NCBI RefSeq assembly: GCF_026151205.1
Contig: NC_087078.1
Span: 7,952,675 to 8,016,674, forward strand
Length of the DNA: 64,000 nt
From: Bolinopsis microptera
Taxonomy: Eukaryota; Ctenophora; Tentaculata; Lobata; Bolinopsidae
Direction of reading: 5' to 3'
Shown here: one piece after another, positions 12,336 to 25,700 of the stretch
How positions within the stretch are numbered: the stretch's first letter is position 1
How the letters are laid out: every line of letters begins with the position of its first letter
The notes under the pieces: generated by a model
Seen by the model: the letters and a program-made list of their open reading frames with translations, nothing else
Told to the model about the DNA's origin: nothing
Database searches by the model: none
Made by a program: the position numbers and the translations under genes

Positions 12336-14229
12336 ACATGCTAAAGAAGGGCACCAGCCTTCCTGTGTTGAAGAGATAAGATCTGTTATGCTTGACCGCG
12401 ACGTGTGGCGAGGAATTGTATAATAGCTGCTCCGACCAAGAATGAAGAAGCCGACTTAAGTCAGTCAGTAAGTCAAACCAGTTGTAGCGCGATGCACTAC
12501 TTGATTCACGATGTCAATCCTTCGCAGCTCGGTGAGGCACAGTGGTGCATTTCGCCGATCTACCGAAGTTGCGAGAAGCATTATTTGATGCGCGCGCGAC
12601 CCAGTATGCAGTAGTGCATCGCGCTACAATGCACTACTGGTGACTGGGTCGCGCGCGCATCAAATAATGCTTCTCGCAACGGCAGTAGAACGGCGAAATG
12701 CACCATTGTGCCTCACCGAGCTGCGAAGGATTGACATCGTGAATCAAAATGCACGCCGAATTGCTTGCAATGATGACTGATGAGGTACACTATTTCAAAT
12801 TTCACTCTATCCAGAGCGCGATAGCACATGGTTAAATGTTAAATGAACTACATGAAGCCCGAGGGCTCAGGTTATATATTAGAGCTTACTTACTTATTAT
12901 TTAATTGACGATCATGTCACCCTTTTACTTCCAAAGCAACGATCTCGATGAGAAGCAAAAAATGATCGTTTGCGCGGCGCGTTGAAGCGACAAAATCCTC
13001 CAATAAAATTTCATAATTAAGCTTTTATTTATTAACTGTTTTTATAAATATGAGCTTCAGATTGCTTAAGTTTTTAAAAAGCAAGGTAACATATTGCTTT
13101 GTTTCTAATTTTAGATTCATTTTAAAGTTCTAAACACAAATCAATTAATAGTTGAATTCAAAGCTTTAAAATTGAATCATATGTAATAAAAACCGAGTTG
13201 AGCCTTGATTGTAATGACAACATAAAATCGTGGTCTGAGGTCAAGATTTATAACAAAGGCTGTATTTCAAATTTCCAAAATACTGATCGTTTCTAATTAA
13301 TTTGTAGTTTCCTCATTAAAAGAATCATTCTGCACATAATTTGTTCCTATCACTGTTTGATCAATGGCATTGGTCGAGAAACAAGATTCAGTGCTGCCAT
13401 TTACATTATATGTGTCTAGTTATCCAGAAATAATTTGTTATTAAATAATCGTGTACTTTGGTGTTGTCCAGATTCTGCATAGTGGTGATAAAAGAAGCAG
13501 CGGTTCAAATTGCAGCTTTATCATGTCTGCATCTGTTTTATTAGCCTCTAGCGTGGAGAAAAAGTTCGTTTCAAGTTGTTACGAACCTACATCTCTTGTA
13601 GACCTTCCGAACATAACGTCAATTACAAATAGACGTATTTAGTCTTAGATTTAGTTCTTGTATTTAGTCCCTAGACCAGACCAAGGGTCTGAACTGTTTC
13701 TTGCAGTCTAGTAGACACCTACATAGCGTAGTTTCCTCTAATAGGTTCTTGTTTCATTGAATAGTTTCATGAAAAATGTCTTGTTTCATTGATTTTTTCA
13801 CGATTTTTACTCAATTTCCACCATTTTAAGTTGAACTTCAGAAAACAAAAATATTGTGCAGGAATAGTATACCTGTTGTCTTCAGGGGGTTCGGCATTGG
13901 CGAAGTAGAATGTTAGAGTAGGTGCAAAGCCAAAAGCTTTATCTTCTTTTGAGTGATGGTTTGGGTCACAAGGTATAATTGGATTCATTCTTTTGATTTT
14001 CTTTGAGTAGAAGTTATTGTTGATGAAAATGATTGATTAAGTCTGATAAAATTGATTGTTTATATGTTGAATGATGTGACCTGATCTCGTAAGGTAGGTT
14101 AATTGTCACCTAGCCTAATAAGGGTGACACCATTCAAGTTTGCATGGGATGATGTAAGCCCTGCTTGGGCTGGTTCATAGTAGTCCGCAGACTGGTGCAC
14201 GGACTGGGTCTGAATTTTTTTCTTTTTTC
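12151..14229. repeat. Tandem unit A (~2.08 kb)
   Basis: First copy of a unit repeated at 14248-22058. It begins in the RT fragment (gcagagcaagcgcaagatc) and ends at the T-rich tract cttttttc. It contains a 245-bp palindrome and a conserved minus-strand ORF whose first 39 codons (from 13988) end at a plausible donor (GACAACAG/GTATAC). By eye, the copies differ by scattered substitutions and a few small indels. Confidence 0.9.
12502..12746. repeat. 245-bp hairpin palindrome, copy A
   Basis: Inverted arms of about 115 bp start TGATTCACGATGTCAATCC and meet around a short loop near 12620. The inner stem contains GCGCGCGACCCAGT and its complement. The arms have a few mismatches. GCACTAC-type sequence recurs at the left flank and around the loop, suggesting a small foldback MITE. 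An equal-length copy lies at 20339-20583. Confidence 0.9.
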
Positions 14230-14295
14230 CCTTGGTAATTCTCATCAGCAGAGCAAGCGCAAGATCTTCTCCTCAGTGTGGAGCTGGCTGCTAAC

Positions 14296-15128
14296 TGTTA
14301 GAATCTTAATTCTATTTGTAGCTTGTTTTTGTACTTCATATTACTAACCCTGTATCTCACTTTAGCAAAGGTTTAGTTCCAGTGATTGTATATACAGTGT
14401 TGGGGTAAAGGGACTCCAGAAGGCAGACAAGGCTCGACTCCAGACTCTAGTTGAAGTAACAGAAGAGAGAGGAGTGTCCAGTGTTTAGTTGACTCCAGAC
14501 TCTAGCGTAGCAGAAGGGAGAGGAGTGACGTTGTCGACTCCAGACTCTAGCGTAGCAGAAGGGAGAGGAGTGACGTTGTTTTAGTGATCCCACAGATTCC
14601 AGTCGACAGATACTATCTGTGTTCTGTGACGTGGAAAGAGTGGTAAGTAGTTTATAGTTATAGTTTAGTAGTTTAGTCTAGGAGTTCCCGCTTCCTCTTT
14701 CACTTTCATTTATAGTTTCACGTGGATTACCTTTCACTTTACTCACGGTAGTTTTCCCCCAGGGTTTTGTTTTATAGTTATCAGTTCCAGTTTTACTTGA
14801 AGTCCTCATCATTCAGAAGTCCCTCATATAGTAAGAAGAACATCATCATCAGGAGTAGTAGTTTTAATTTAATAGTAGTTTAATCTAATAGTAAAAAAGA
14901 CATTGTTTAGTTTAGTATTGAATTGTGTTTTAACTATTAGTCAGAGCAGAGTAGTGTGAGTTACTGAGTCACACCATATCAATCATTCACTATTTAAGAG
15001 AGTACATTGTAGAGTAACAAGGTTACTTTTGACACAAGATTTGTATAACCTCTTTATTCATCTAATTTGTATTTATAATAATTGAGTATTATTTGTTATT
15101 TAATTAACCCAAGAACAGGGTTCCAACA
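14296..15128 (+). repeat. 5' LTR
   Basis: 833 bp, TG...CA termini. It contains internal direct repeats of a ~50-bp segment with gactccagactctagcgtag (about 14485-14580). Confidence 0.95.
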
Positions 15129-15240
15129 GTGGTAGCAGGAAGAACTACGTTACACCGGACCGTATTTATTTTTTGTATATTTTAACTAACACTTAACACC
15201 TAACACCCGATTTCAGCTTTCAGATTCTTCTACATCCATC

Positions 15241-17344
15241 ATGGGAAGTGACAAAGTACCTGTTCTCGATGAGAAGTCCAACTATTCAGATTGGAAACGG
15301 AGAGTTCAGTGGTGGAAGAAGGTAACCACGGTCAAGCCTGAAGCAGGAGCAGCTGCATTAATCATGAATATGTCTGGAAAACCAGAAGCTGTTGCTATAC
15401 AGCTGGACGTGGAAGAATTGTCCAAAGCAGGAGGAATAGATGTTCTCATTGCTGAGCTGGACAAGTTATATGAAAAAGACCAGACTCAGTCAGTCTTTAC
15501 GTCCATTGACAGCTTCATGAACTACAGAAGACCCAAGGAAGTGCCCATGGAAGCAGGAAGAGTATGTGAGAGAATTTAGCCATCGTTACAAGAGCCTTGT
15601 GCAGAAGCGTGGTGCTACTGTGGTATTTGAAGATGGAGTACTAGCGTACTTCTTATTACATCATGCTAATCTCTCGGACCATCAAAAGACGTTAATCAGG
15701 GCAACGGTCTCTAAGTTAAGCTACGAGAATATGGAATCCCAGCTTAAGAGAGCATACGGAGAAGATTATACTAATACATCTTCTTCTTCATCAAGCGCAA
15801 GCGGTGAAACATATTCCATCGGAAAACCAAAGATTAAAGAAGAGCCTGTAAATACTTATTTTCAACAGTACGACATCAACAATTCAGAACATTTTGGTGA
15901 TGACCAGAACAACCAGGAGGAAGACCCTCAGAAAGTTTTTTATCAACAAAGACACCACCAACACAGGGATTTTTATCCATCTAAGAGACCCTTCGGACAA
16001 AGACCCTTCGGACAAAGACCTGCGTTTCAAGGACAGAGTTCAGGAAACGTGTATCAACAAGCTCCATTTAGATCCAGACAAGGAGCACAAGAGCAACGAT
16101 CAGGACCCTTACGTTGTCATATTTGTAAGGAAACAGACCATTTGATGAGAGACTGTAAGTACAACACATTTGGAGAGAAGAAGCTTACATTCTTTGAGTC
16201 TGACTTTAAACTAAAAGACGAAGACAAGTGTCTTATGGGAGAATCGACAAATAGAGCACTTTTAGATACAGGTGCTAGTTCCACAGTGTGTGGGAAGAAA
16301 TGGCTGACAGCCTTCGAGGAATCTCTGACATCAGCTGAACAAGAAGAGGTCAACGTGACTCCTTGTGAGAAGAATTTTTGTTTCGGGGATGGAGATGCAG
16401 TTACAGCCAGGATACAAAAAGCACTCCCAGTAACAATATGTGGTCAGAAAGTAACTTTAAACGTGTTTATTGTGGAAAATGATATTCCTTTGTTACTGTC
16501 TAGAGAGTCCATGAAAAAGATGAAGATGAAGATCGATACTGAAACTGACAAAGTTTATGCTTTCGGAGGAGAAGAGAATCTAGTGATCACTAAGTCAGGA
16601 CACATGATGATACCCATAGGACGATGTGAAAGTTCTATCAGCCAAACAGATTCTGGAAGAACTAATCATGCAACAGAAATTAAGGTCCGTCCTGTTTTAG
16701 AGGAGAAGATTACATCGCCATGGTCACTAAGTGACGATGAAAGTGATCAAGAGGAGGAGTTAGAAACATTCAGTGGAGGTGACCTTGAGATTGTGCAAGA
16801 CAGGGAGTCAGAAAGTGATCTAGAAGGAGAGCCAGAGGATCATGGAACTGTGAGTTCAGTTTCAGGGAACGTGAATCAAGACAGTGATCTAGCAAGTGAG
16901 CTAGAGGACCATGGAGTTGTGAGCTCAGTTTCAGGTAATGTGGATCAAGACAGTGAGCCAGAAAGTAAGCCAGAAATTGAGACAGAAATTGAGCCAGATG
17001 ACCATGGAACTGTAAGTTCAGTTTCAGGGAGTGTGAATCTGTCAGATCTGTCAGTGAATCAGTCGGATTGGGAAAGTGTGTGTCAAACCAGAACAGGCGT
17101 GGGTGTAAAGAAGAATGACATTATCAGGTTCAGATCCTCGGAGAGTGATGATTGGAATAATGCCTTGGTGATAGGTAGAGCCGGGAAACCTACAGGGAAG
17201 AACAAAAATCTTTACAATGTACGACTGGACGAGTCAAACGGTGAACCCGTATCAGTTGAGTTGGATAACTGTACAAGTGCAGAGGTTAAAGATTGTTCAG
17301 GATGTCTCACGAAGAGAGGTGCAGTTTTCAGCAAGCTCGCTTAA
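15241..17344 (+). pseudogene. Copia-type Gag-protease, frame interrupted
   Basis: Frame 1 (15241-15579) is a copia-type Gag N-terminus. The second frame (15566-17344) carries the rest of Gag. It has a CCHC zinc knuckle (CHICKETDHLMRDC, residues 184-197), then an aspartic protease with catalytic LDTGAS (D234), acidic spacer repeats and a C-terminal module near IRFRSSESDDW and AGKPTGKNKNLYNV. The switch at 15550-15579 coincides with an apparent 7-base duplication-like insertion (GCAGGAA), so a mutation is more likely than programmed frameshifting. From 17345 to 19208 there is no coding sequence. In family terms, Gag packages the RNA and the protease matures it. Confidence 0.85.
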
Positions 17345-19208
17345 GTCATAGATCAAGGATACTGTGAATATGTCAGAGAGAGTATAACTGTTTTGGACTT
17401 TATGTTGTGGAAAAGAGAAGGAATATTTTTGCTCAAATTATTTGTTGTTTGAAATGTCAATTTGGTTAAACAATAACTTTTTAACGTCATTTGTAATAAA
17501 CTTTTAACTTTAAATGTGTGTGTATATATTAGTATTGTTAGAATTACCAACTTTGTAACGAGTCATTTTTACATTTTTAACCTTTCAGAGACTTTTAACA
17601 TGCACGAGGTGTTTGTATTTAACAATCTTTTAAACATTTGTAACTCTTTACACGTATATTAATTTTGTGTTTTTATGTTCTAGAGAAGTTTCTCGAACAG
17701 AAGTTTTGGGAAGGATATTTTGACAATTTTTTGTCGTTAGTTCATATTTTTTACTGAAGAATGTAGTAAGTTGGGAATGTTTGATGAAAAGTTAGTGAAT
17801 CCCATTTTTAGGAACCAGTCTATCCTTTCTTTTCTTTTCTCTTAGTCTGGTAACTGAACTTTGGTTGTATTTGCTAAATTTTCAACAATTTTGGGAGAAA
17901 GATAGATTAGTTAGCGAATTTAGACGTGTGTACCAGCTTTAGCGCTCCTTTTCTTTGTGTTGTAGCGCACGGTCACATTTGTCAGTTGATTTGCTAAATT
18001 TTCTATTACATGGTGTAGAGATAATAAGGATTAATAGATACAATTTAAAGTACATTTTGTACGTGACATGTGTAATAAAATTACCGCTAACAGAATATTT
18101 CAGATTCCTACTTCTAAAAGTCTAACATTTCAGTTTCAAACTTACTTTTCAGAAAGACGATCCTTTTCTTCTCAAAGACATGAAAGTGTTTACCTGATAT
18201 TACTTTATTAACTTGCATCTTCTGTAGGAAGTGTTAACAGGGGATGTTTGGTATTTTCTGTTGGGATGAGCTTGGAGCAGCTTGCTCAGCGTGAGTTTTT
18301 TGGTTTTATAAGAATGCTGTCGTTTCGATCAACATGCTATTACATGTTCTTCACTGATCCCGAGCCTTTAGGGACTCAGTTTGAACCTGTTTTTAAACGA
18401 CAGAATTCATGTATTTTACGTTTTAGAACTGTTTAGTACAGTGGTGTGTGTCAATGATTGGTTAGTGACTCATTATTGACTCTCAAGAGGTTGTGTTTAA
18501 AGCTTGAATAGCTCCTAATATTTAGTTGTAGTACGCAGTTTTTCTGTCATTACGATAACTCGATACAGAAATCTCTCAAGATCACACGTGATTACTGTGT
18601 TGGACGGGTATTTTTTGTGCTCCTGTCAGTCTTAGAACGATGTTTCAATTCCGTTCATAGAAAAGAGATTTTCGTATTAAGAACTTTGATAGTTAATTAG
18701 CTAATAGTTAGACTGTATTAATTCTATCGGACGTTTTGTACAAGTATTATATCTCTCAGATCTCACGCTCAGCGTGGAAGGCAGTCATTTTAGCCACTAG
18801 CCTGTTTTACAGCGGATGTTTTTCCCGCGTTAACAGAGATTTAATCCACTTGTACCACGTGACTCGCCGAATATGGAATAATCGTTAACTGCTTTTTTAG
18901 TTATCTGCTTTTATGACAGTGGACATGACACGTATTAGATTTGCCTTTGTTTGAGCCGCGCATTTGTAGCTCAAACTCATAGAAAGTATCTTTTTCGTTT
19001 AGCGCGCACGACACGTTTTTGTGTTGCGTGTGGGGATTAGAATATTCTTAACTCTACGGTTTTTGCTAGAGTTTATTTCCTAATTTTAACTCGGATAGTC
19101 GGATAGTATTTTTTAACAAAGAAAGTATAGGGAGTTATGACTTTAAGATTGTAAAAGTCATGAGTTAAATTATTAGTAAGTATTTTTTCTTTTTTAAAGT
19201 AGGGGGAA
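17345..19208. other. Non-coding interior of the LTR element
   Basis: 1.86 kb between the protease ORF and the 3' LTR, where a complete copia element would carry integrase, reverse transcriptase and RNase H. I see only short ORFs and T-rich sequence, ending in the polypurine tract. Confidence 0.7.
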
Positions 19209-20041
19209 TGTTAGAATCTTAATTCTATTTGTAGCTTGTTTTTGTACTTCATATTACTAACCCTGTATCTCACTTTAGCAAAGGTTTAGTTCCAGTGATT
19301 GTATATACAGTGTTGGGGTAAAGGGACTCCAGAAGGCAGACAAGGCTCGACTCCAGACTCTAGTTGAAGTAACAGAAGAGAGAGGAGTGTCCAGTGTTTA
19401 GTTGACTCCAGACTCTAGCGTAGCAGAAGGGAGAGGAGTGACGTTGTCGACTCCAGACTCTAGCGTAGCAGAAGGGAGAGGAGTGACGTTGTTTTAGTGA
19501 TCCCACAGATTCCAGTCGACAGATACTATCTGTGTTCTGTGACGTGGAAAGAGTGGTAAGTAGTTTATAGTTATAGTTTAGTAGTTTAGTCTAGGAGTTC
19601 CCGCTTCCTCTTTCACTTTCATTTATAGTTTCACGTGGATTACCTTTCACTTTACTCACGGTAGTTTTCCCCCAGGGTTTTGTTTTATAGTTATCAGTTC
19701 CAGTTTTACTTGAAGTCCTCATCATTCAGAAGTCCCTCATATAGTAAGAAGAACATCATCATCAGGAGTAGTAGTTTTAATTTAATAGTAGTTTAATCTA
19801 ATAGTAAAAAAGACATTGTTTAGTTTAGTATTGAATTGTGTTTTAACTATTAGTCAGAGCAGAGTAGTGTGAGTTACTGAGTCACACCATATCAATCATT
19901 CACTATTTAAGAGAGTACATTGTAGAGTAACAAGGTTACTTTTGACACAAGATTTGTATAACCTCTTTATTCATCTAATTTGTATTTATAATAATTGAGT
20001 ATTATTTGTTATTTAATTAACCCAAGAACAGGGTTCCAACA
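19209..20041 (+). repeat. 3' LTR
   Basis: 833 bp. It appears identical to the 5' LTR in the parts compared by eye. Confidence 0.95.
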
Positions 20042-20199
20042 CTAACTCCGTTGGCCTTCACCTCAACGAGAGTAAGACGAAGTACATCAGAGTCAATTTC
20101 TCTGAGTCTGACTCTACCGTCATTAAAGCAGCAAGTGGGCAGGAGATAAATCAAGTAGATGACTTTGTCTACCTTAATTCTGGACATGCTAAAGAAGGG
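20042..20199 (+). pseudogene. Second copy of the RT fragment (3' part)
   Basis: Continuation of the RT fragment after the LTR insertion. It matches 12191-12340 with few substitutions and then a 1-base difference near 20209. Confidence 0.7.
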
Positions 20200-20338
20200 C
20201 ACCAGCCTTTCCTGTGTTGAAGAGATAAGATCTGTTATGCTTGACCGCGACGTGTGGCGAGAAATTGTAGCTGCTCCGACCAAGAAGCCGACTTAAGTCA
20301 GTCAGTAAGTCAAACCAGTTGTAGCGCGATGCACTACT

Positions 20339-20583
20339 TGATTCACGATGTCAATCCTTCGCAGCTCGGTGAGGCACAGTGGTGCATTTCGCCGATCTAC
20401 CGAAGTTGCGAGAAGCATTATTTGATGCGCGCGCGACCCAGTATGCAGTAGTGCATCGCGCTACAATGCACTACTGGTGACTGGGTCGCGCGCGCATCAA
20501 ATAATGCTTCTCGCAACGGCAGTAGAACGGCGAAATGCACCATTGTGCCTCACCGAGCTGCGAAGGATTGACATCGTGAATCA
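20339..20583. repeat. 245-bp hairpin palindrome, copy B
   Basis: Same length and, by eye, the same sequence as 12502-12746. Confidence 0.9.
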
Positions 20584-22739
20584 AAATGCACGCCGAATTG
20601 CTTGCAATGATGACTGATGAGGTACACTATTTCAAATTTCACTCTATCCAGAGCGCGATAGCACATGGTTAAATGTTAAATGAACTACATGAAGCCCGAG
20701 GGCTCAGGTTATATATTAGAGCTTACTTACTTATTATTTAATTGACGATCATGTCACCCTTTTACTTCCAAAGCAACGATCTCGATGAGAAGCAAAAAAT
20801 GATCGTTTGCGCGGCGCGTCGAAGCGACAAAATCCTCCAATAAAATTTCATAATTAAGCTTTTATTTATTAACTGTTTTTATAAATATGAGCTTCAGATT
20901 GCTTAAGTTTTTAAAAAGCAAGGTAACATATTGCTTTGTTTCTAATTTTAGATTCATTTTAAAGTTCTAAACACAAATCAATTAATAGTTGAATTCAAAG
21001 CTTTAAAATTGAATCATATGTAATAAAAACCGAGTTGAGCCTTGATTGTAATGACAACATAAAATCGTGGTCTGAGGTCAAGATTTATAACAAAGGATGT
21101 ATTTCAAATTTCCAAAATACTGATCGTTTCTAATTAATTTGTAGTTTCCTCATTAAAAGAATCATTCTGCACATAATTTGTTCCTATCACTGTTTGATCA
21201 ATGGCATTGGTCGAGAAACAAGATTCAGTGCTGCCATTTACATTATATGTGTCTAGTTATCCAGAAATAATTTGTTATTAAATAATCGTGTACTTTGGTG
21301 TTGTCCAGATTCTGCATAGTGGTGATAAAAGAAGCAGCGGTTCAAATTGCAGCTTTATCATGTCTGCATCTGTTTTATTAGCCTCTAGCGTGGAGAAAGA
21401 GTTCGTTTCAAGTTGTTACGAACCTACATCTCTTGTAGACCTTCCGAACATAACGTCAATTACAAATAGACGTATTTAGTCTTAGATTTAGTTCTTGTAT
21501 TTAGTCCCTAGACCAGACCAAGGGTCTGAACTGTTTCTTGCAGTCTAGTAGACACCTACATAGCGTAGTTTCCTCTAATAGGTTCTTGTTTCATTGAATA
21601 GTTTCATGAAAAATGTCTTGTTTCATTGATTTTTTCACGATTTTTACTCAATTTCCACCATTTTAAGTTGAACTTCAGGAAACAAAAATATTGTGCAGGA
21701 ATAGTATACCTGTTGTCTTCAGGGGGTTCGGCATTGGCGAAGTAGAATGTTAGAGTAGGTGCAAAGCCAAAAGCTTTATCTTCTTTTGAGTGATGGTTTG
21801 GGTCACAAGGTATAATTGGATTCATTCTTTTGATTTTCTTTGAGTAGAAGTTATTGTTGATGAAAATTATTGATTAAGTCTGATAAAATTGATTGTTTAT
21901 ATGTTGAATGATGTGACCTGAGGTAGGTTAATTGTCACCTAGCCTAATAAGGGTGACACCATTCAAGTTTGCATGGGATGATGTAAGCCCTGCTTGGGCT
22001 GGTTCATAGTAGTCCGCAGACTGGTGCACGGACTGGGTCTGAATTTTTTTCTTTTTTCATATTGACAGATTTTTCTAAAGTTTCAATAGGAATTTAAATA
22101 AATAAATAAATAAATAAAGTCAATTTTTACAGCACAGCAATATATATCTAAATATCAGATCCTCTGTAATCATAATGTATAAAAAAAGGAGCTTTTCTCT
22201 GTGCTGAAGGATGAATCAAGGCAGATCATGGTTCTGTTAGCAGGCCACCCTAGTTATGGACAATACATATATATAAAATAATTAAATTATAATTTTAAAA
22301 TTGTGTCAAGAATGAACTAAAACATAACTCAGGGTAAAATAGACGTATTCCCTTCGTCAAATTAACTATTTACAATACTAAACTTAAACGAACTCCGGGT
22401 AAAATAAACGTAATCCCTTTGTCGTTCTAGATACAAAACTTATAAGGATTGTCAAACTTGCTATTTACAATAAGTTAATAAATTAATACGGTTGAAAATT
22501 ATTTCATATTCAATAACAATGTAGCATCAATATAATTGATACAAATGAGGAGCATACAGTGAGAATTGCACATAACAGGAGGACTGGAGGTATGGAGCAA
22601 TAATGATTGACAGTGCACCTTTCCACTGATGTTCCTAATTTCCTGTAATAGCTTAATAGGCATGGAAATACTTTGATTGCAGGGGATAGATTGGATTCAC
22701 TTATGTACTGAGATAACTTAACCGAAATAACATAACTGC

Positions 22740-25700
22740 CTAGATACATTGGCTAGTGTTGGGTGGGATCATGAATTTATCGTAAGAGTTATCCCCTTGG
22801 TAATTCTCATCAGTTAGCAACATATTCATAAGAGTTTCTTTGTATAACTTAGAAAATTTCTTAACGTCGTCACACTCTCTAAGGGACTTTGGTAATATGT
22901 TCCAGGCCTTAGTTCCTAGATAGTTAAACTCCTTGTGAGATCTTGATTTAGGAGTATAAAGATTGCAGTTTTCTGCCTCACGTGATCCACCAGAAATATA
23001 CGAGAATTTCCCGATAAAATGCTTTGGACATGTTTCATTGATTATACGGTACATATATGAGCTAAGATGAACCTGTCGTCTCAAATGGAGAGGAAGCCAT
23101 CCCATATTTTTGTATACATTAACCGACCTCTCTCTGATGTTTACATCTAGGGCTATTTTAGCAACCTTTTTGTACATGATATCTAACTCTCCTAGTCGTT
23201 TTTTATATGTTCTTGACCAGATGGTGTCTAAGTAGTCAAAATGTGGCAACATAAGTGCATTAGCAAACATCTTCCTGAACTTAAGAGGGAGAAGTTTTTT
23301 TGATCTATACATAGCACCAATTCTTTTGGATATCTTTTTCTTAATGTTATCAATATGTTCATTAAATGTCAATCTGCTGTCAACTATAAGTCCAAGGTAC
23401 TTATGGGATTTAGTTTCACAGATTACCAAAGTAAGGTCATCACAAATTTCAACAAGGATGGCATCAAGGTTAGGCTTAGAGTCAAGGATCATTAGTTTTG
23501 TTTTTTCATTATTCAGGGATAGTTTATTAGCCTGAAGCCATCTGATAACTAATTTCAACTCTTGTTTGATGTTACCATAGTTTCCTCTAGATATATTGTC
23601 AAAATATAATGCACCGTCATCAGCAAATAGATAAGGTTTAGAAAATAGGCATGCATTAGGCAGGTCATTGATAAAAATGCTGAATAGAATTGGTCCTAAT
23701 ATACTTCCTTGAGGCACTCCAGAGTTCAATGAATGTAAACTGCTTATCCTACTCCCAACTCTAGTTTGCTGTAATCTATCTGTGAGGAAGCTCCTAAACC
23801 AGCTCAATGCAGTATCTTTTATTCCATAATGCTTCAGCTTTTGAATGAGAATATCATGGTTAACAGTATCAAATGCCTTTCTGATGTCCAGGAAGATAAT
23901 TGCAGGATGCTTGGCACTGTTCTTAGCAGTAAATATACGATCAAACAGATCTAACATGAGATAAGTTGTAGAGTGATCTTTACGGAAACCATATTGATGC
24001 TCTGAAAGTATTCCCTTTTCATCAAGATATTGAGTCAGTTGGGAGTTCACACAAAATTCGATGCACTTTCCAAGAATCGGTAAAATTGAGATTGGTCGAT
24101 AATTACTAGGATTTTCAGTATCACCATCCTTATGGATTGGGGTGACTTTTGCAACCTTGCAGCTGTTTGGCATGATGCCACTGGATAAACTCAAATTTAC
24201 AAGATGTGTTAATGGAGCAATAAATGCAGGTAAAATTTGTCTAAACACTCTCAATGGTATATGATCATTAGTGGATTTGCTACAAGGGATACTTGCCACA
24301 TAGTCTAAGATATTGGACTCAGTTATTTCAGTAAAGCTATTCAAGCTGGTCTCGTTGTCAATCTGCTCATTTTGTAGATAAGATAGAAATTCATTTTCAT
24401 TTTCCAGCTGCACTTCTGCTTGGATCTTTGGACCTATTTCAGCAAAATATTTATTGGTGGTTTCAGCATCAAGATTGTTATTGATATTGTTAGCTTTAAC
24501 AGGCAGATTTGATGCTGTCTTTATCGTTTTCCATACACCCTTTAGATCATTCATGGCACACTTGGCTTTCAGTTCTGTTGCTAAGTTAGTCTTCCTATTA
24601 ATTCTAGACAAATAGGTTGAATAGTTTCTCTGCCGTTTATATGCCATCCATAATGAGTCACATTTATTACAGTGTATAAGACCATTTGGATGTATACGTC
24701 TGTTCTTGTTGTGTGTTAAAAATTTACGGTAAAGTTTCCCTTTCAATTTCTTACTTTCTAAAAATTCTGGAGATGGCTTATGGATGTAATCACTATGGCA
24801 CTTAATTTGTTTAATTGGACAGAAGTGATCATAGTAGTGATCAATATGTTCGTTTAAACCATCAACTGCATCATTCAGACTAGTTGAATCTATTATTGGT
24901 CTATAATCACAGGTTTCCAAAAATTCTTTAAGAGCAGTAACATTCATTTTGCTGTGATCTCTTATTAGTAACTTCTTGAATTTTGAGGCCTTATGCACAT
25001 TGAAATCGACAATGAACTTTACGACCTGATGATCTCCTATACAATCATCAAGGACTTTGCAGTCAAGAAACTTGGAGTAAGTGTTTGTTATGACAACATC
25101 GATTGTGGTCTTTGTGATTCTGTTTCCTAGTTTAGCAATGCGGGTAATATCCTGAACTACCTGTACCATTCCAAACATTTTCATTGTAATGTCTAATTTC
25201 TTATAGTTCATACTGCTGATGTTGTTTTGGTCTACATTTACATCACCCAGCCAAATAACATTCTTACTTCCTATACTCATCATGCAGTCTGTCATATAAT
25301 CTAAAAATTTGTCAAGAGGACTAAACAACTCAGATCTGTAGAAACAGCAGATGAAAATATTGCAATCTGTAAGATGGATCCAAATAGCCTCGATTTGGTC
25401 ATATTGCAAAACTAAGTTTAGTTGAATCATTTTAAACTTTATGTGCTCACTGATGAGAATGCCACATCCCCCATGACCATTGTCGTTAGGACGGTCTTTG
25501 CGGATAAAAGTAAAATTCTTGGGTAGGTTTAGACTGGCTGAGTCAATATCCGACTTAAGATTTGTTTCATTCAGGCATAAAACATCTAATTTCTCTTTCC
25601 AGATTAGATCTTGGATTTCAAGACATTTTGGCATACCTGTTAGTCCTCCCTGCATGTTGCAATGTCCCACTGCAAGCTTTTTGGCATGGTATGAAACTGT

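Larger units (their letters stand above)
14296..20041 (+). mobile_element. Non-autonomous copia-like LTR retrotransposon
   Basis: LTRs at 14296-15128 and 19209-20041 are each 833 bp and looked identical in the sections compared. They start TGTTAGAATC and end GGTTCCAACA. The target duplication CTAAC is at 14291-14295 and 20042-20046. A primer-binding-site-like TGGTAGCAGG starts at 15130, one base after the LTR, and a purine tract (AAAGTAGGGGGAA) precedes the 3' LTR. The 4.1 kb interior encodes only Gag and an aspartic protease. No integrase, reverse transcriptase or RNase H is visible, so mobility would need enzymes in trans. The equal LTRs imply a recent insertion. Confidence 0.95.
14248..22058. 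repeat. Tandem unit B, interrupted by an LTR element
   Basis: Second copy of the unit at 12151-14229, split after CTAAC (14291-14295) by the LTR retrotransposon and resuming at 20042. Without the insertion it is about 2.06 kb. The 18 bases between the units (14230-14247) match part of the LINE at 22796-22813. Confidence 0.9.
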
